64,000 nt of DNA, taken from NCBI RefSeq assembly GCF_003671495.1, contig NZ_RCHN01000016.1, positions 1 to 64,000 on the forward strand, written 5' to 3'. A model generated the notes under the pieces. The model searched no databases, had not been told where the DNA came from, and worked only from the letters and a program-made list of their open reading frames with translations. How positions within the stretch are numbered: the first letter of the stretch is position 1; each line of letters starts with the position of its first letter. A program made the translations under genes and the position numbers. Of the stretch, positions 30,619 to 40,707 are shown in pieces. The stretch comes from Ketobacter sp. (lineage in GTDB: Bacteria; Pseudomonadota; Gammaproteobacteria; Pseudomonadales; Ketobacteraceae).

Positions 30619-30714
30619 CCGACGGGACTGGGTAAGAACCTTAAGTGTTTAGGTCGAGCCCATGCGGAGCTAACGAGTAAGAATTTTGAAAGCCCCTACT
30701 ATTAGGGGCTTTTT
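30619..30714 (+). ncRNA. Terminated leader RNA (or small RNA) upstream of rimP
   Basis: A predicted transcript of about 95 bases between a good promoter and a strong terminator, with no credible open frame. A hairpin ACCTTAA-GTG-TTTAGGT (30638-30654, one mismatch) is enclosed by TGGG (30629-30632) and CCCA (30659-30662). The AGCCC at 30657-30661 could pair with GGGCT in the terminator arm (30706-30710), a possible antiterminator. A rimP leader motif is known from enterobacteria; whether this is the same cannot be judged by eye. Confidence 0.5.
30689..30714 (+). terminator. Intrinsic terminator in the rimP leader
   Basis: AAAGCCCCTA-CTAT-TAGGGGCTTT followed by TT; ten perfect pairs. It stands 110 bases before rimP, so it must be bypassed for operon expression from the promoter at 30583. 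Confidence 0.85.
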
Positions 30715-30823
30715 ATTAGGAATAATTTGGCCGGGCAAGTCGTGGATGCATGCCGGGTCAAACAGTTGTGGGCCATGGTGCCCACTTTTTGTTTGTGAAA
30801 CCGAGATAGAGTCCAGACGTTAC

Positions 30824-31285
30824 GTGTCATCAAAACGAATCGAAACTTTGAAAGAAATGCTGGAGCCTGCGGTCAATGCGGTGGGTATGGAGCTGTGGGG
30901 CATTGAGTTTTTGTCCCAGGGCAAGCATTCCATTCTGCGGGTGTACATCGATTCCGAAAACGGCGTCACCATCGATAATTGCGAGGCAGCCTCCCATCAG
31001 GTGAGCGGTGTTCTCGATGTGGAAGATCCTATTAACGGCGAATACAACCTGGAAGTCTCCTCTCCGGGTATGGATCGCCCCCTTTTTACCTTTGACCAGT
31101 TTGCCGCCTACGAAGGCGAGCTGATCAAGGTGCGTTTGCAAATGGCCGTGAACGGCATGAGAAATTTCACCGGTAAGCTGTTGGCTGCGAAAGATGATGC
31201 GCTCACTTTCCAGATTGATAACCAGCAGCTCACTGTTTCCATCAACCAAATTGATAAGGCAAACCTGGTCCCAATTTTCGACTAA
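30824..31285 (+). CDS. rimP: Ribosome maturation factor RimP
   Basis: A 153-residue 30S assembly factor. It matches E. coli RimP along its length: ELWGIEF, LRVYIDSENGVTIDNC, SHQVSGVLDVEDPI, YNLEVSSPGMDRPLF and a KANLVPIFD end. The start is GTG at 30824 (MSSKRIETLKEML); the frame continues upstream to 30686 into the terminator, which is not coding. Its ribosome-binding site is weak. First gene of the nusA-infB operon. Confidence 0.95.
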   Translation: MSSKRIETLKEMLEPAVNAVGMELWGIEFLSQGKHSILRVYIDSENGVTIDNCEAASHQVSGVLDVEDPINGEYNLEVSSPGMDRPLFTFDQFAAYEGELIKVRLQMAVNGMRNFTGKLLAAKDDALTFQIDNQQLTVSINQIDKANLVPIFD

Positions 31286-31333
31286 CGTGCTGATGGATAT
31301 CTATCGTACGCAGTCTCAGGGTGAGGCAGTGAG

Positions 31334-32830
31334 ATGAGCAAAGAAATACTTTTGGTAGCGGATACCGTATCCAACGAGAAAGGCGTTGATAAAGACGTGA
31401 TCTTCGGCGCCGTTGAACTGGCGCTGGCAACAGCCACTAAAAAACGATTCCCTTCCGATGACGTGGATATCCGGGTGAGCATCAACCGCACCACCGGAGA
31501 TTACGATACCTATCGTCGCTGGCATGTGGTCCTGGATGAGGACTTTGAGTTTCCCGGTCGTCACCTGACCCTGGACGAAGCCCACGATATCGATAAAAAC
31601 CTGAACATTGGTGATACCTGGGAAGAGGAAATCGAGTCCATCGATTTTGGCCGTATTGCCGCCCAGACTGCCAAGCAGGTAATCGTACAGAAAGTGCGTG
31701 AGGCTGAGCGTCAACAGGTGATCGAGGCATTTCTGGATCGCATCGGTGAACTGGTCAGTGGCACGGTCAAGAAAGTGACCCGTGACAGCGTAATCCTGGA
31801 TCTGGGCAACAACGCAGAAGCCCTGTTGCCACGGGATGAAATGATTCCGCGCGAAACCTTCCGCATGAGTGACCGTGTGCGGGCGGTGTTGCACGGTGTG
31901 AACCGGGAAAACCGTGGTCCGCAGCTGTTTGTCAGCCGCAGCAGCCCCGAAATGCTGATCGAGCTGTTCAAGATTGAAGTGCCGGAGATCGGTGAAGACC
32001 TGATTGAGATCAAGGGCGCGGCCCGCGATCCTGGCTCCCGTGCCAAGATTGCCGTAAAAACCCACGACCAGCGGGTAGACCCGGTGGGTGCCTGCGTGGG
32101 GATGCGTGGCGCCCGGGTACAGGCGGTTTCCAACGAGTTGGGCGGTGAGCGCATCGATATTGTGTTGTGGGACGACAACGTGGCCCAGTTCGTGATCAAC
32201 GCTATGTCGCCCGCGGATGTGGTGTCTATTGTGGTGGACGAAGACCGTCATGCCATGGACATCGCAGTAGAGGAAGATCAGTTGGCCCAGGCCATTGGTA
32301 AAGGCGGACAGAACATTCGTCTGGCCAGCGAGTTGTCCGGTTGGGACTTGAATGTCATGACCGTGGAACAGGCCCAGAGCAAGCAGGAAGAAGAAGCCGG
32401 CGAGCTGGTTGAGCGCTTCATGGTTGAGCTGGACGTGGACGAAGACGTGGCCGTGGTGTTGGTGGAAGAAGGTTTCACCAGCCTGGAAGAAGTGGCCTAT
32501 GTTCCGAAAGAGGAAATGATGTCGATCGATGGCTTTGATGAGGATGTTGTGGACGAATTGCGGCGTCGGGCCAAAGACTCGCTGCTGACCAAAGCTCTGG
32601 TATCGGAAGAAAAACTGGAAGGTGAACAGGCGCCTGCTGAAGACCTGTTGAATATGGACGGTATGGATAAAACCACCGCCTACGCGCTGGCAAAGATTGG
32701 CATCATCACCATGGATGACCTGGCAGAACAGGCCGTTGATGACCTGTTGGATGTGGAAGGCATTGATGAAGAACGCGCCGCGCAATTGATAATGACTGCA
32801 CGTGCCCCCTGGTTCGAGGATCAGGAATAA
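31334..32830 (+). CDS. nusA: Transcription termination/antitermination factor NusA
   Basis: A 498-residue RNA polymerase-binding factor. N-terminal domain to about 130, S1 domain about 135-200 ([21 protein letters not shown]), two KH domains about 230-345 ([28 protein letters not shown]), and two C-terminal acidic repeats ([41 protein letters not shown]). The two acidic repeats are the proteobacterial layout. NusA is an obvious candidate to act on the terminator in its own operon's leader. Confidence 0.98.
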   Translation: MSKEILLVADTVSNEKGVDKDVIFGAVELALATATKKRFPSDDVDIRVSINRTTGDYDTYRRWHVVLDEDFEFPGRHLTLDEAHDIDKNLNIGDTWEEEIESIDFGRIAAQTAKQVIVQKVREAERQQVIEAFLDRIGELVSGTVKKVTRDSVILDLGNNAEALLPRDEMIPRETFRMSDRVRAVLHGVNRENRGPQLFVSRSSPEMLIELFKIEVPEIGEDLIEIKGAARDPGSRAKIAVKTHDQRVDPVGACVGMRGARVQAVSNELGGERIDIVLWDDNVAQFVINAMSPADVVSIVVDEDRHAMDIAVEEDQLAQAIGKGGQNIRLASELSGWDLNVMTVEQAQSKQEEEAGELVERFMVELDVDEDVAVVLVEEGFTSLEEVAYVPKEEMMSIDGFDEDVVDELRRRAKDSLLTKALVSEEKLEGEQAPAEDLLNMDGMDKTTAYALAKIGIITMDDLAEQAVDDLLDVEGIDEERAAQLIMTARAPWFEDQE

Positions 32831-32888
32831 CCTGATCCCGACCCAGAGCATTTAACCGGCACGAAGAACAGGAGTGAGAAACGCTGAT

Positions 32889-35582
32889 ATGGCAGAAGTG
32901 ACCGTCGCACAGCTAGCAGATGTCGTGGGTATACCCGTTGAGACTCTATTGCAGCAAATGAAAGACGCGGGGCTGACTCACAAAGATCCAGCGCAAGCTG
33001 TATCAGATACTGAGAAAGAGCAATTGTTGGCTCACCTGAAGCGATCCCATGGTGAGTCTGATTCTGCGCCCAAGAAAATCACCCTCAAGCGGAAGAGCGT
33101 CAGTACGCTGAAAGTGAGTGGTTCCCAGGGCCGCAGCAAAACCGTAAACGTTGAAGTGCGGAAAAAACGCACCTATGTGAAACGTTCCACTGTAGAAGCG
33201 GAAGAGGCGGCTAAAGCAGAAGAAGCTCGCCTGGAAGCGGAACGCATAGCGGCGGAAGAAGCCGAAGCCGCTGCGAAGAAAGCAGAGCAGGAACGCCTGG
33301 CTGCGGAGAAGAAAGCGGCGGAAGAAGCCCGCAAGGCGGCTGAGGAAGCGGCTCAGGCAGAAGAGGTCAGCGAGCCTTCAGACGTTAAAGCTGCCAAGTC
33401 GAAGAAAGAGCCTGCACCCGCTAAGGAAGCGCCTAAGAAGCCGGAGAAAAGTCCGGAAGAACAAGCCGCTGAAGACGCCCGCAAAGCTGAAGAAGCCAAG
33501 CGTAGAGAAGAAATTCGCAAGAAAGCGGAAGACGAAGCCCGTCAGCGTACTTTGGAAGAAGCCCGTCGCATTGCCCAGGAACTGGAAGGCCGTTCAGACG
33601 ACGAAGCTGCCAGTAAAGAAGAGCTGTTGGAAGAAGAAAAGGACGCCATTGTTAAGCGCGCGTTTGAAGACAGCCTGGATCGCGAAGCGCGTCAGGCCAA
33701 GCGCGCTCGTAAAGTTCCCAAGAAGAAAGGCAAGGATAAACAGCCTGAGCGCAAGATTGTGCCTCGTGTTTCCGCCTCTCGCCTTAACCAACACGGGTTC
33801 CAGAACCCGACAGGACCTGTCGTGCGTGAAGTTGCCCTAGGCGATAGTATTCTGGTTTCAGATTTAGCCCAGCAAATGTCCGTTAAAGGTGCCGCAGTGG
33901 TGAAATCGCTGTTTAACCTGGGCGTTATGGCGACCATGAACCAGGCCATTGACCGTGATACTGCCCAATTAATCGTTGAAGAGTTTGGCCACAACGTCAA
34001 ACTGGTCAGCGAAGATGCGGTTGAGGATTCTCTGGTAGAACACCTGGAAGATACCCAGACCGATAGCGAAATGGCATCCCGGGCTCCGGTGGTGACCATC
34101 ATGGGTCACGTTGACCACGGTAAAACGTCCTTGCTGGATTACATTCGACGCACCCGCGTTGCCGCTGGTGAAGCCGGTGGTATTACCCAGCACATTGGTG
34201 CCTATCACGTTGAAACCGGTCACGGCATGATCACCTTCCTGGATACACCCGGCCATGCGGCATTTACACAGATGCGGGCTCGTGGTGCTTCCTGTACGGA
34301 CATCGTGGTGTTGGTGGTGGCAGCCGATGACGGCATGATGCCGCAGACTGCTGAAGCAATCGATCACGCCCGTGCCGCCAACGTGCCGATCATTGTGGCT
34401 GTGAACAAAATGGATAAGGAAGACGCCGATCCGGAGCGGGTTAAATCGGATCTGTCGCAGAAGGAAGTCATTTCTGAAGAATGGGGTGGCGATACTCAGT
34501 TTGTACACGTATCTGCTCACACAGGGCAGGGTATTGACGAGCTGCTGGATGCCATCCTGCTGCAATCCGAAGTCCTTGAGTTGAAAGCTGTGCCCACCGG
34601 TGCCGCTCGCGGTATCGTAATTGAATCCCGTGTGGATAAAGGCCGTGGTGTGGTAGCCAGCTTGTTGGTGCAGAACGGTATTCTGAACCAGGGTGATATG
34701 GTTCTGGCCGGTGAGCACTATGGTCGTGTGCGTGCCATGTTGGATGAAAACGGTAAGCCAATAAAGGAAGCCGGACCTTCTATTCCTGTGGAGATCCTGG
34801 GTTTGGCTGGTGCGCCAGATGCGGGTGAAGAATTCCAGATCGTTCCAGATGAACGCAAGGCCCGTGAAGTGGCCGAGTTCCGCCAGAAGAAGCTGCGCCA
34901 TAACCGTTTGGCCCGTCAACAGGCGGCTAAACTGGAGAATATATTCGAGAACATGGGCGCAGGCGAAGCCGCTTCGGTCAATATCGTATTGAAGACCGAT
35001 GTGCGCGGTTCACTGGAAGCGTTGCAAACAGCATTGATTGATTTGTCCACCGACGAAGTAAAAGTGAATATCGTCTCCTCCGGCGTAGGCGGTATCAACG
35101 AATCCGACGTCAACTTGGCATTGACCTCCAATGCGGTGGTTATCGGCTTTAACGTACGTGCTGATGGCTCGGCCCGCAAGTTGTGTCAGGAAGAGGGCAT
35201 CGAGCTGCGTTACTACAGCGTTATCTACGACATCATCGAAGATGTGAAGAATGCCATGTCAGGTCTGCTGGAGCCTGAGCTGCGTGAAGAGATCGTAGGG
35301 GTGGCAGAGGTGCGCGATGTATTCCGTTCCTCCAAGTTCGGTGCTGTGGCTGGTTGTAAGGTAGTGGAAGGTACCATCTACCGTAACAAGCCGATCCGTG
35401 TATTGCGCGATGACGTAGTAGTCTTCCAGGGTGAACTGGAATCCCTGCGCCGCTTCAAGGATGACGTAAACGAAGTGAATGCCGGTATCGAATGTGGTAT
35501 CGCAGTGAAGAGCTACAACGACGTGAAAGAAGGCGACAAGATCGAAGTCTTTAACGTGAAAAAAGTAGCTCGCACCATTTAA
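32889..35582 (+). CDS. infB: Translation initiation factor IF-2
   Basis: An 897-residue GTPase that brings fMet-tRNA to the 30S subunit. The N-terminus ([24 protein letters not shown]) is followed by a long Lys/Glu/Ala-rich charged helix (about 110-270). GTPase motifs: GHVDHGKT (406-413), DTPGH, NKMD. The C-terminal domains complete the standard gamma-proteobacterial form. The ATG at 32889 was preferred to GTG at 32874, which overlaps the GGAG at 32871-32874; the spacing to 32889 is rather long (14). Confidence 0.98.
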   Translation: MAEVTVAQLADVVGIPVETLLQQMKDAGLTHKDPAQAVSDTEKEQLLAHLKRSHGESDSAPKKITLKRKSVSTLKVSGSQGRSKTVNVEVRKKRTYVKRSTVEAEEAAKAEEARLEAERIAAEEAEAAAKKAEQERLAAEKKAAEEARKAAEEAAQAEEVSEPSDVKAAKSKKEPAPAKEAPKKPEKSPEEQAAEDARKAEEAKRREEIRKKAEDEARQRTLEEARRIAQELEGRSDDEAASKEELLEEEKDAIVKRAFEDSLDREARQAKRARKVPKKKGKDKQPERKIVPRVSASRLNQHGFQNPTGPVVREVALGDSILVSDLAQQMSVKGAAVVKSLFNLGVMATMNQAIDRDTAQLIVEEFGHNVKLVSEDAVEDSLVEHLEDTQTDSEMASRAPVVTIMGHVDHGKTSLLDYIRRTRVAAGEAGGITQHIGAYHVETGHGMITFLDTPGHAAFTQMRARGASCTDIVVLVVAADDGMMPQTAEAIDHARAANVPIIVAVNKMDKEDADPERVKSDLSQKEVISEEWGGDTQFVHVSAHTGQGIDELLDAILLQSEVLELKAVPTGAARGIVIESRVDKGRGVVASLLVQNGILNQGDMVLAGEHYGRVRAMLDENGKPIKEAGPSIPVEILGLAGAPDAGEEFQIVPDERKAREVAEFRQKKLRHNRLARQQAAKLENIFENMGAGEAASVNIVLKTDVRGSLEALQTALIDLSTDEVKVNIVSSGVGGINESDVNLALTSNAVVIGFNVRADGSARKLCQEEGIELRYYSVIYDIIEDVKNAMSGLLEPELREEIVGVAEVRDVFRSSKFGAVAGCKVVEGTIYRNKPIRVLRDDVVVFQGELESLRRFKDDVNEVNAGIECGIAVKSYNDVKEGDKIEVFNVKKVARTI

Positions 35583-35595
35583 GAGGTGATTATCG

Positions 35596-36009
35596 TTGCG
35601 TCATAGTGCCCGTGGTTATAACCGTACCGATCGCATAGCCGACCAGATCCAGCGGGATCTGGCCGTGTTGCTACAGCGGGAAGTCAAGGACCCCCGTGTC
35701 GGCATGGTTACCATCAACAGTGTGAATGTAAGCAAAGATCTGGCGTTTGCCGATGTTTATGTCACCTTTATGGGGATCAACGAAGACCAGAACGTGGAGG
35801 AGTCGCTGGAGGTGCTGGAGCACGCCGGTGGCTTCCTGCGCAGCCTGTTGGCCAAAAGCATCAAGCTGCGGGTGATGCCCCGACTGCGTTTTCACTACGA
35901 TCACACCATTGTTGACGGCCCGCGCATGTCGCGTCTGATTGATCGGGCAGTGGCCGAAGACAAAGCCCGTCATCGCGACGAAAACCAAAGCGAAACCGAC
36001 GGAGAGTAA
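35596..36009 (+). CDS. rbfA: Ribosome-binding factor A
   Basis: A 137-residue KH-like protein for late 16S rRNA processing and cold adaptation: YNRTDRIADQIQRDLAVLLQREVKDPRVGMVTINSV, DLAFADVYVTF, and a C-terminal RLRFHYDHTIVDGPRMSRLID. The start is TTG at 35596 with GAGGTG seven bases upstream. truB begins two bases after the stop. Confidence 0.96.
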   Translation: MRHSARGYNRTDRIADQIQRDLAVLLQREVKDPRVGMVTINSVNVSKDLAFADVYVTFMGINEDQNVEESLEVLEHAGGFLRSLLAKSIKLRVMPRLRFHYDHTIVDGPRMSRLIDRAVAEDKARHRDENQSETDGE

Positions 36010-36011
36010 CC

Positions 36012-36935
36012 TTGGCAAAGCGACGAAATCGGGGCCGTGCCGTCGACGGCGTACTGGTATTGGACAAACCTGGCGGTTGCACCTCCAACGAGATACTGCA
36101 ACGGGTCAAGCGTATGTTCGGCGCCGCCAAAGCGGGGCATACCGGTAGCCTGGACCCGCTGGCCACTGGCGTGTTACCGCTGTGCTTTGGCGAGGCCACC
36201 AAGTTTTCCCAGTTTTTGCTGGATGCGGACAAAGCCTACGTGGTGAAAGCCAAGTGGGGTGAACGCACAGACACCGCCGATGCTGATGGTGAAGTGGTGG
36301 AAACCTGTGCCACCGATGGGCTGACCCGGGAGGCACTGTTGAGTACCCTGGAACGCTTCCGCGGTGAGATTGAGCAGGTACCATCCATGTATTCCGCGCT
36401 CAAGCACAACGGGCAGCCGCTGTACAAACTGGCGCGCCAGGGTGTGGAAGTTGAGCGCAAGGCGCGCAAAGTGCACATTCACAGCCTGGAGCTGCTAGAC
36501 TTCGATACCACCCATTTCAGTCTGGCGGTGGCCTGCAGCAAGGGCACCTATGTGCGCAATCTGGTGGAAGATGTTGCCGCCGCTTTGGGTAATCTGGCGC
36601 ATGTGGTAGAATTGCGCCGCACCCAGGCCGGGCCCTATACCCTGGAACAGGCGGTGACCATTGATGAATTGTCGCAAGCCATTGATTCCGGTGGGCATAA
36701 AGCCCTCGATGAGCTGCTGTTACCCCTCGGGACCAGTGCCGATCACTGGCCTGCATTGGCGCTGACGGAAGCCACTGCGTTTTATCTGCGCAACGGTAAT
36801 CCGGTGCAGATCCCCGGTTCGCCGGCGGAGGGTTGGGTCAAATTGACCGGCCCGAATGAAGAATTTATTGGTGTTGGTGAGGTGCTGGACGATGGTAAAG
36901 TGGCTCCCCGACGCTTGATAAGTAGCAGCCAGTAG
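36012..36935 (+). CDS. truB: tRNA pseudouridine-55 synthase TruB
   Basis: A 307-residue enzyme making pseudouridine 55 in the tRNA T loop. Catalytic Asp48 lies in GHTGSLDPLATGVLP; other family blocks are DKPGGCTSNE, KAYVVKAKWGERTDTADADG and SKGTYVRNLVEDV. A C-terminal PUA-like domain is present. The start is TTG at 36012, after GGAGAG at 36000-36005. Confidence 0.97.
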   Translation: MAKRRNRGRAVDGVLVLDKPGGCTSNEILQRVKRMFGAAKAGHTGSLDPLATGVLPLCFGEATKFSQFLLDADKAYVVKAKWGERTDTADADGEVVETCATDGLTREALLSTLERFRGEIEQVPSMYSALKHNGQPLYKLARQGVEVERKARKVHIHSLELLDFDTTHFSLAVACSKGTYVRNLVEDVAAALGNLAHVVELRRTQAGPYTLEQAVTIDELSQAIDSGGHKALDELLLPLGTSADHWPALALTEATAFYLRNGNPVQIPGSPAEGWVKLTGPNEEFIGVGEVLDDGKVAPRRLISSSQ

Positions 36936-36948
36936 CTGCGCAAGTAGT

Positions 36949-36989
36949 AACCGACCGAACTGTAAATATGCGTGGTCCGGCCGGTTTTT
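36949..36989 (+). terminator. Imperfect terminator between truB and rpsO
   Basis: AACCGACCG (36949-36957) pairs with CGGCCGGTT (36978-36986) with one mismatch and is followed by TTT. It could partly separate the infB operon from rpsO. Confidence 0.5.
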
Positions 36990-37015
36990 AATCTAAGCAT
37001 ATTGGAGAAAAGACA

Positions 37016-37285
37016 ATGTCATTAAGTGCTGAACAAAAAGCGAAAGTTGTTGCCGAACACGCTCGTGCTCAAGGCGATACCGGTTCCCCTGAAGTCCAAG
37101 TTGCCCTGCTGACTGCACAGATCAATCAGCTGCAAGGCCACTTTAAAGCGCATAACAAGGATCACCACTCTCGTCGTGGTCTGATCCGCATGGTTAACCA
37201 GCGTCGTAAACTGCTGGACTACCTGAAGCGCAAGGACCTGGACCGTTATACTGCCTTGATCGGCAAGCTGGGCCTGCGTCGTTAA
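37016..37285 (+). CDS. rpsO: 30S ribosomal protein S15
   Basis: An 89-residue all-helical protein binding the central domain of 16S rRNA. The conserved [51 protein letters not shown] is complete. Preceded by TTGGAG and followed by a hairpin and terminator, then pnp, the standard order. Confidence 0.98.
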   Translation: MSLSAEQKAKVVAEHARAQGDTGSPEVQVALLTAQINQLQGHFKAHNKDHHSRRGLIRMVNQRRKLLDYLKRKDLDRYTALIGKLGLRR

Positions 37286-37325
37286 TGCACCACTGGCTAA
37301 GCACCTATTCAGCATCCCCCAGGTT

Positions 37326-37343
37326 CCAGAGGTTTGTCTCTGG
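37326..37343 (+). other. Hairpin downstream of rpsO
   Basis: CCAGAG-GTTTGT-CTCTGG, six pairs. In E. coli the rpsO-pnp interval carries RNase III processing hairpins; this may be an equivalent, which is inference. Confidence 0.35.
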
Positions 37344-37368
37344 AGGGTTGGCGCGGTTCTGATACGCT

Positions 37369-37410
37369 AAAAACACGGCACTCATCTTCGGATCAGTGCC
37401 GTGTTTTTTT
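37369..37410 (+). terminator. Terminator between rpsO and pnp
   Basis: AAAAACACGGCACT and AGTGCCGTGTTTTT pair perfectly around a 12-base loop, followed by more T. A strong intrinsic terminator, so pnp probably also has its own promoter or relies on read-through. Confidence 0.9.
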
Positions 37411-37527
37411 AGTGGCCCCATGCAATGGCCAGGTGACATTGAACAATATTGGTAAAACTCCGGCTTCTGAATACAAACATCAATTGGAAAGCGAGTTGTG
37501 CTGGAGTCTCGAAACGGAAGGTGAATA

Positions 37528-39645
37528 ATGTTTAAAGTGGTTAGAAAAGAATTTAAATTCGGTGATCAGACGTTTGTATTGGAAACCGGAAAAGTTGCCC
37601 GTCAAGCCACCGGTGCGGTGGTCGTAACGACGGAATCCTGCTCTGTGCTGGTGACGGTGGTGGCCCGCAAAGACGCAGCGCCCGGTGCCGATTTCTTCCC
37701 CCTGACGGTTAACTATCAGGAAAAATTCTACGCTGCCGGTCGTATCCCCGGTGGTTTCATGAAGCGTGAAGGTCGTCCTTCTGAAAAGGAAACCCTGACT
37801 TCGCGCTTGATCGATCGTCCCATCCGCCCCCTGTTCCCCGATGGCTTCTTCAATGAAGTTCAGGTCATCGCCACAGTGATGTCCACTGACAAGCAGCATG
37901 ATCCGGATATCGCTGCCATGATCGGTGCTTCTGCTGCATTGTCCATTGCCGGCATCCCGTTCCTCGGCCCCATCGCAGCGGCCCGGGTGGGTTACACCGA
38001 TGGCATGTACATGCTGAACCCCACCTATAAGCAGCTGGAAACGTCCATGCTGGACCTGGTGGTGGCAGGGACCGACGAAGCAGTATTGATGGTGGAATCC
38101 GAAGCTCAGGAGCTGACGGAAGACCAGATGCTGGGCGCGGTATTGTTTGGCCATATGGAAATGCAGAAAGCCATCACCGCCATCAAGGAATTCGCGGCTG
38201 AAGTCGGTACCCCCAAGTGGGACTGGCAGCCCCCTGCAGAAAATACACCCTTGATCGAAGCGGTGAAATCCATCCTGGCCGGTCGCCTGGCGGAAGCCTA
38301 TCAGATCCACGACAAGCAGGCCCGTTATGCGCGGGTGGATGAACTGCGCAGCGAAGTGGTCGCGGCACTGTGCAAGGCTGAAGATGAAAACGCCCCGACC
38401 GAGCGTGAAGTGAAAGACACTTTCCACGATCTGGAGTATGTGACCGTGCGGGAGAACATCCTGTCCGGCAAACCCCGTATCGATGGTCGTGATCTGAAAA
38501 CCGTTCGCCCGATTGCGGTGGAAACCGGCGTGATGCCTCGTACCCACGGTTCTGCCCTGTTTACCCGGGGTGAAACCCAGGCCATCGTCACCGCTACCCT
38601 GGGCAGCCTGCGGGATTCCCAGAGTGTGGACTCCATCGAAGGCATGAAGCAGGATCCATTCATGCTTCACTACAACTTCCCGCCGTTCTGTGTGGGCGAG
38701 ATCAGTTTCCAACTGGCGCCCAAGCGCCGTGAGATCGGTCACGGTCGCCTGGCCCGTCGCGGTGTCCAGGCGATGCTGCCGGACAGCAATGACTTCCCCT
38801 ACGCCATCCGCGTGGTATCCGAAATCACCGAGTCCAACGGTTCTTCTTCCATGGCATCGGTGTGTGGTTCTTCCCTGGCGTTGATGGATGCCGGCGTTCC
38901 CATGAAGGCACCGGTCGCCGGTATTGCCATGGGTCTGGTGAAGGAAGGTGAGCGTTTCTCGGTGCTGTCCGATATCCTGGGTGACGAAGATCACCTGGGT
39001 GACATGGACTTCAAAGTGGCCGGCAGTGAAAACGGTATTACTGCTCTGCAGATGGATATCAAGATTACTGGTATCACGGAAGAGATCATGGAAATCGCCT
39101 TGAACCAGGCTCGCGAAGGTCGCATGCACATCCTGGGTGAGATGAACAAGGTTCTGGCCGCGCCGCGGGGCACTCTGTCTTCCGATGCACCGGTGTACCT
39201 GACCATCAAGATCCACCCGGATAAGATTCGTGACGTGATCGGTAAGGGTGGTGCCACCATCCGCAGCATTTGCGAAGAGTCCGGTGCGGAAATCGATATC
39301 CAGGACGACGGCCAGGTGCGCATCTACGGTGAGAATCAGGCTGCGGCGGAAAAAGCCCTGTCCATGGTGGAAGGCATCACGGCGGAAGCGGAAGTGGGCC
39401 AACTGTACACCGGCAAGGTGAACAAGATTGTGGACTTCGGTGCGTTCGTTAACATTCTGCCCGGTACCGACGGCCTGGTTCATATCTCTCAGATTGCTGA
39501 AGAGCGCGTGAATAATGTAAGTGATTACTTACAGGAAGGCCAGGAAGTGACCGTTAAGGTGTTGGACATTGATAACCGTGGCCGCATCAAGCTGAGCATC
39601 AAGGAAGCGCTGGCGGAACAAGCCGGTGGTGCTTCTGCGGAGTGA
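37528..39645 (+). CDS. pnp: Polyribonucleotide nucleotidyltransferase (PNPase)
   Basis: A 705-residue phosphorolytic 3'-5' exoribonuclease of the degradosome type. Two RNase PH-like halves (first with [25 protein letters not shown]; second with [35 protein letters not shown] and catalytic-region [19 protein letters not shown]), then KH (about 555-615, [15 protein letters not shown]) and S1 (about 622-690, [27 protein letters not shown]). Its messenger in E. coli is autoregulated through the 5' leader. Confidence 0.98.
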   Translation: MFKVVRKEFKFGDQTFVLETGKVARQATGAVVVTTESCSVLVTVVARKDAAPGADFFPLTVNYQEKFYAAGRIPGGFMKREGRPSEKETLTSRLIDRPIRPLFPDGFFNEVQVIATVMSTDKQHDPDIAAMIGASAALSIAGIPFLGPIAAARVGYTDGMYMLNPTYKQLETSMLDLVVAGTDEAVLMVESEAQELTEDQMLGAVLFGHMEMQKAITAIKEFAAEVGTPKWDWQPPAENTPLIEAVKSILAGRLAEAYQIHDKQARYARVDELRSEVVAALCKAEDENAPTEREVKDTFHDLEYVTVRENILSGKPRIDGRDLKTVRPIAVETGVMPRTHGSALFTRGETQAIVTATLGSLRDSQSVDSIEGMKQDPFMLHYNFPPFCVGEISFQLAPKRREIGHGRLARRGVQAMLPDSNDFPYAIRVVSEITESNGSSSMASVCGSSLALMDAGVPMKAPVAGIAMGLVKEGERFSVLSDILGDEDHLGDMDFKVAGSENGITALQMDIKITGITEEIMEIALNQAREGRMHILGEMNKVLAAPRGTLSSDAPVYLTIKIHPDKIRDVIGKGGATIRSICEESGAEIDIQDDGQVRIYGENQAAAEKALSMVEGITAEAEVGQLYTGKVNKIVDFGAFVNILPGTDGLVHISQIAEERVNNVSDYLQEGQEVTVKVLDIDNRGRIKLSIKEALAEQAGGASAE

Positions 39646-39681
39646 ACGCTGACAAGCTAATCCGATAAGGATTTCGGTTAT

Positions 39682-39707
39682 AAAAGGGAGCTAAATGCTC
39701 CCTTTTT
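39682..39707 (+). terminator. Terminator after pnp
   Basis: AAAAGGGAGC-TAAAT-GCTCCCTTTT with an extra T, ten pairs. Confidence 0.88.
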
Positions 39708-39938
39708 ATTTACATACGGTTATATAAATTACAGTTGTGTTTGTGAAGACCATTGCGTACCCTAATGTAATTCGAGACTAATTGGGCATTTTGTATTGGG
39801 ATTGGCGCCGGGTTTTGGTCCTGGGCATGTGTCAGATTTTCGCTGACATTTCCTTGCCCAACGTGGGTCTCATTCGGTTACTATCTACATCAGAACGACA
39901 GAGCGAAAAGAACAATAAATATATTGGAGGAAAGGGAA
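39708..39938 (+). other. Upstream region of the START-domain gene
   Basis: 231 bases, AT-richer than its surroundings. It holds a two-part hairpin: TGTCAG (39830-39835) with CTGACA (39843-39848) inside GGGCA (39823-39827) and TGCCC (39855-39859). No convincing promoter; TTGCCC-N19-TACTAT (39854-39884) is the best weak candidate. Confidence 0.35.
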
Positions 39939-40625
39939 ATGCCATTGCAAAAACTAGGCTGTGTTAAAGCATTGGTCGCGTCATCCGCATTGCTGTTTTC
40001 GAGCCTGACGCTTGCCTATGACTGGCAACTGGACAAGGACGAAAATGGTATTCAACTCTATACGAAAGAATCTCAAACTGCTCCCCTGAAACAGGTGAAA
40101 GTGGTGACGTCTGTGAAGGCTAGCCTGTCCAGCCTGGTGTCTTTCCTGTCCGATCACAGTGCGTTTCCAGACTGGATGGACAAAGTCTCCAAGGTGGAGA
40201 AACTGAAGGACATCAGTGAGCAGGAGTCCATTACCTATACGGTGGTGGATGCCCCCTGGCCGGAGCGGGATCGTGATGCGGTGCTCTACTCCAAGTGGGA
40301 ACAGAACCCGGAAACCCTGGTGGTGACCAAGAAAGTGTATTCAGAGCCTCAGTACCTGAGCGCGGACTCCAGCATGATTCGAAGCCCTTATCTGGAAGCG
40401 GAATGGGTGTTAACACCGCGGGGCAATGGTATGGTGGAAGTGGCTTATGTGTCGGACTATGATCCGGGTGGTGATGTTCAGGGTTGGCTGTTGGATATGT
40501 TTACCTATGAGATGCCCTACAACACCATGAAGAATCTGCGGGCTTCAGCACTGGGTAAGTACGAAGGCGCCAAGTTTGCCTTCATTAAAGAGCCGGTGTC
40601 AGACGGTGTTGCCATGACCCAATGA
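39939..40625 (+). CDS. Exported START-domain lipid-binding protein
   Basis: A 228-residue protein with a signal peptide (KALVASSALLFSSLTLAYD) and a single START domain: WQLDKDENGIQLYTKES, VKASLSSLVSFLSDHSAFPDWMDKVSKVEKL, VDAPWPERDRDAVLYSKWE and EAEWVLTPRGNGMVEVAYVSDYDPGG. START folds bind hydrophobic ligands in a deep pocket; bacterial periplasmic members have been linked to lipid or sterol handling. The start at 39939 follows GGAGG at 39926-39930. Convergent with cti, and possibly functionally related through membrane lipids, but that is inference. Confidence 0.85.
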   Translation: MPLQKLGCVKALVASSALLFSSLTLAYDWQLDKDENGIQLYTKESQTAPLKQVKVVTSVKASLSSLVSFLSDHSAFPDWMDKVSKVEKLKDISEQESITYTVVDAPWPERDRDAVLYSKWEQNPETLVVTKKVYSEPQYLSADSSMIRSPYLEAEWVLTPRGNGMVEVAYVSDYDPGGDVQGWLLDMFTYEMPYNTMKNLRASALGKYEGAKFAFIKEPVSDGVAMTQ

Positions 40626-40652
40626 CGCTTGAGTCAAAGATGTTGGTGAAAT

Positions 40653-40683
40653 AAAAAAGGGGCCTCAAACGGCCCTTTTTTTT
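40653..40683. terminator. Terminator between the START gene and cti
   Basis: A-rich flank, GGGGCC-TCAAAC-GGCCC with one G-U pair, then eight T. The A run on the other side would give a T tract on the minus strand, so it may serve both convergent genes. Confidence 0.8.
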
Positions 40684-40707
40684 GTGCTGTTTAATGCATT
40701 GCGCACA

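Noticed and set aside
30686..30823. N-terminal extension of RimP
   Set aside because: It would translate the intrinsic terminator; family homology begins at the GTG at 30824.
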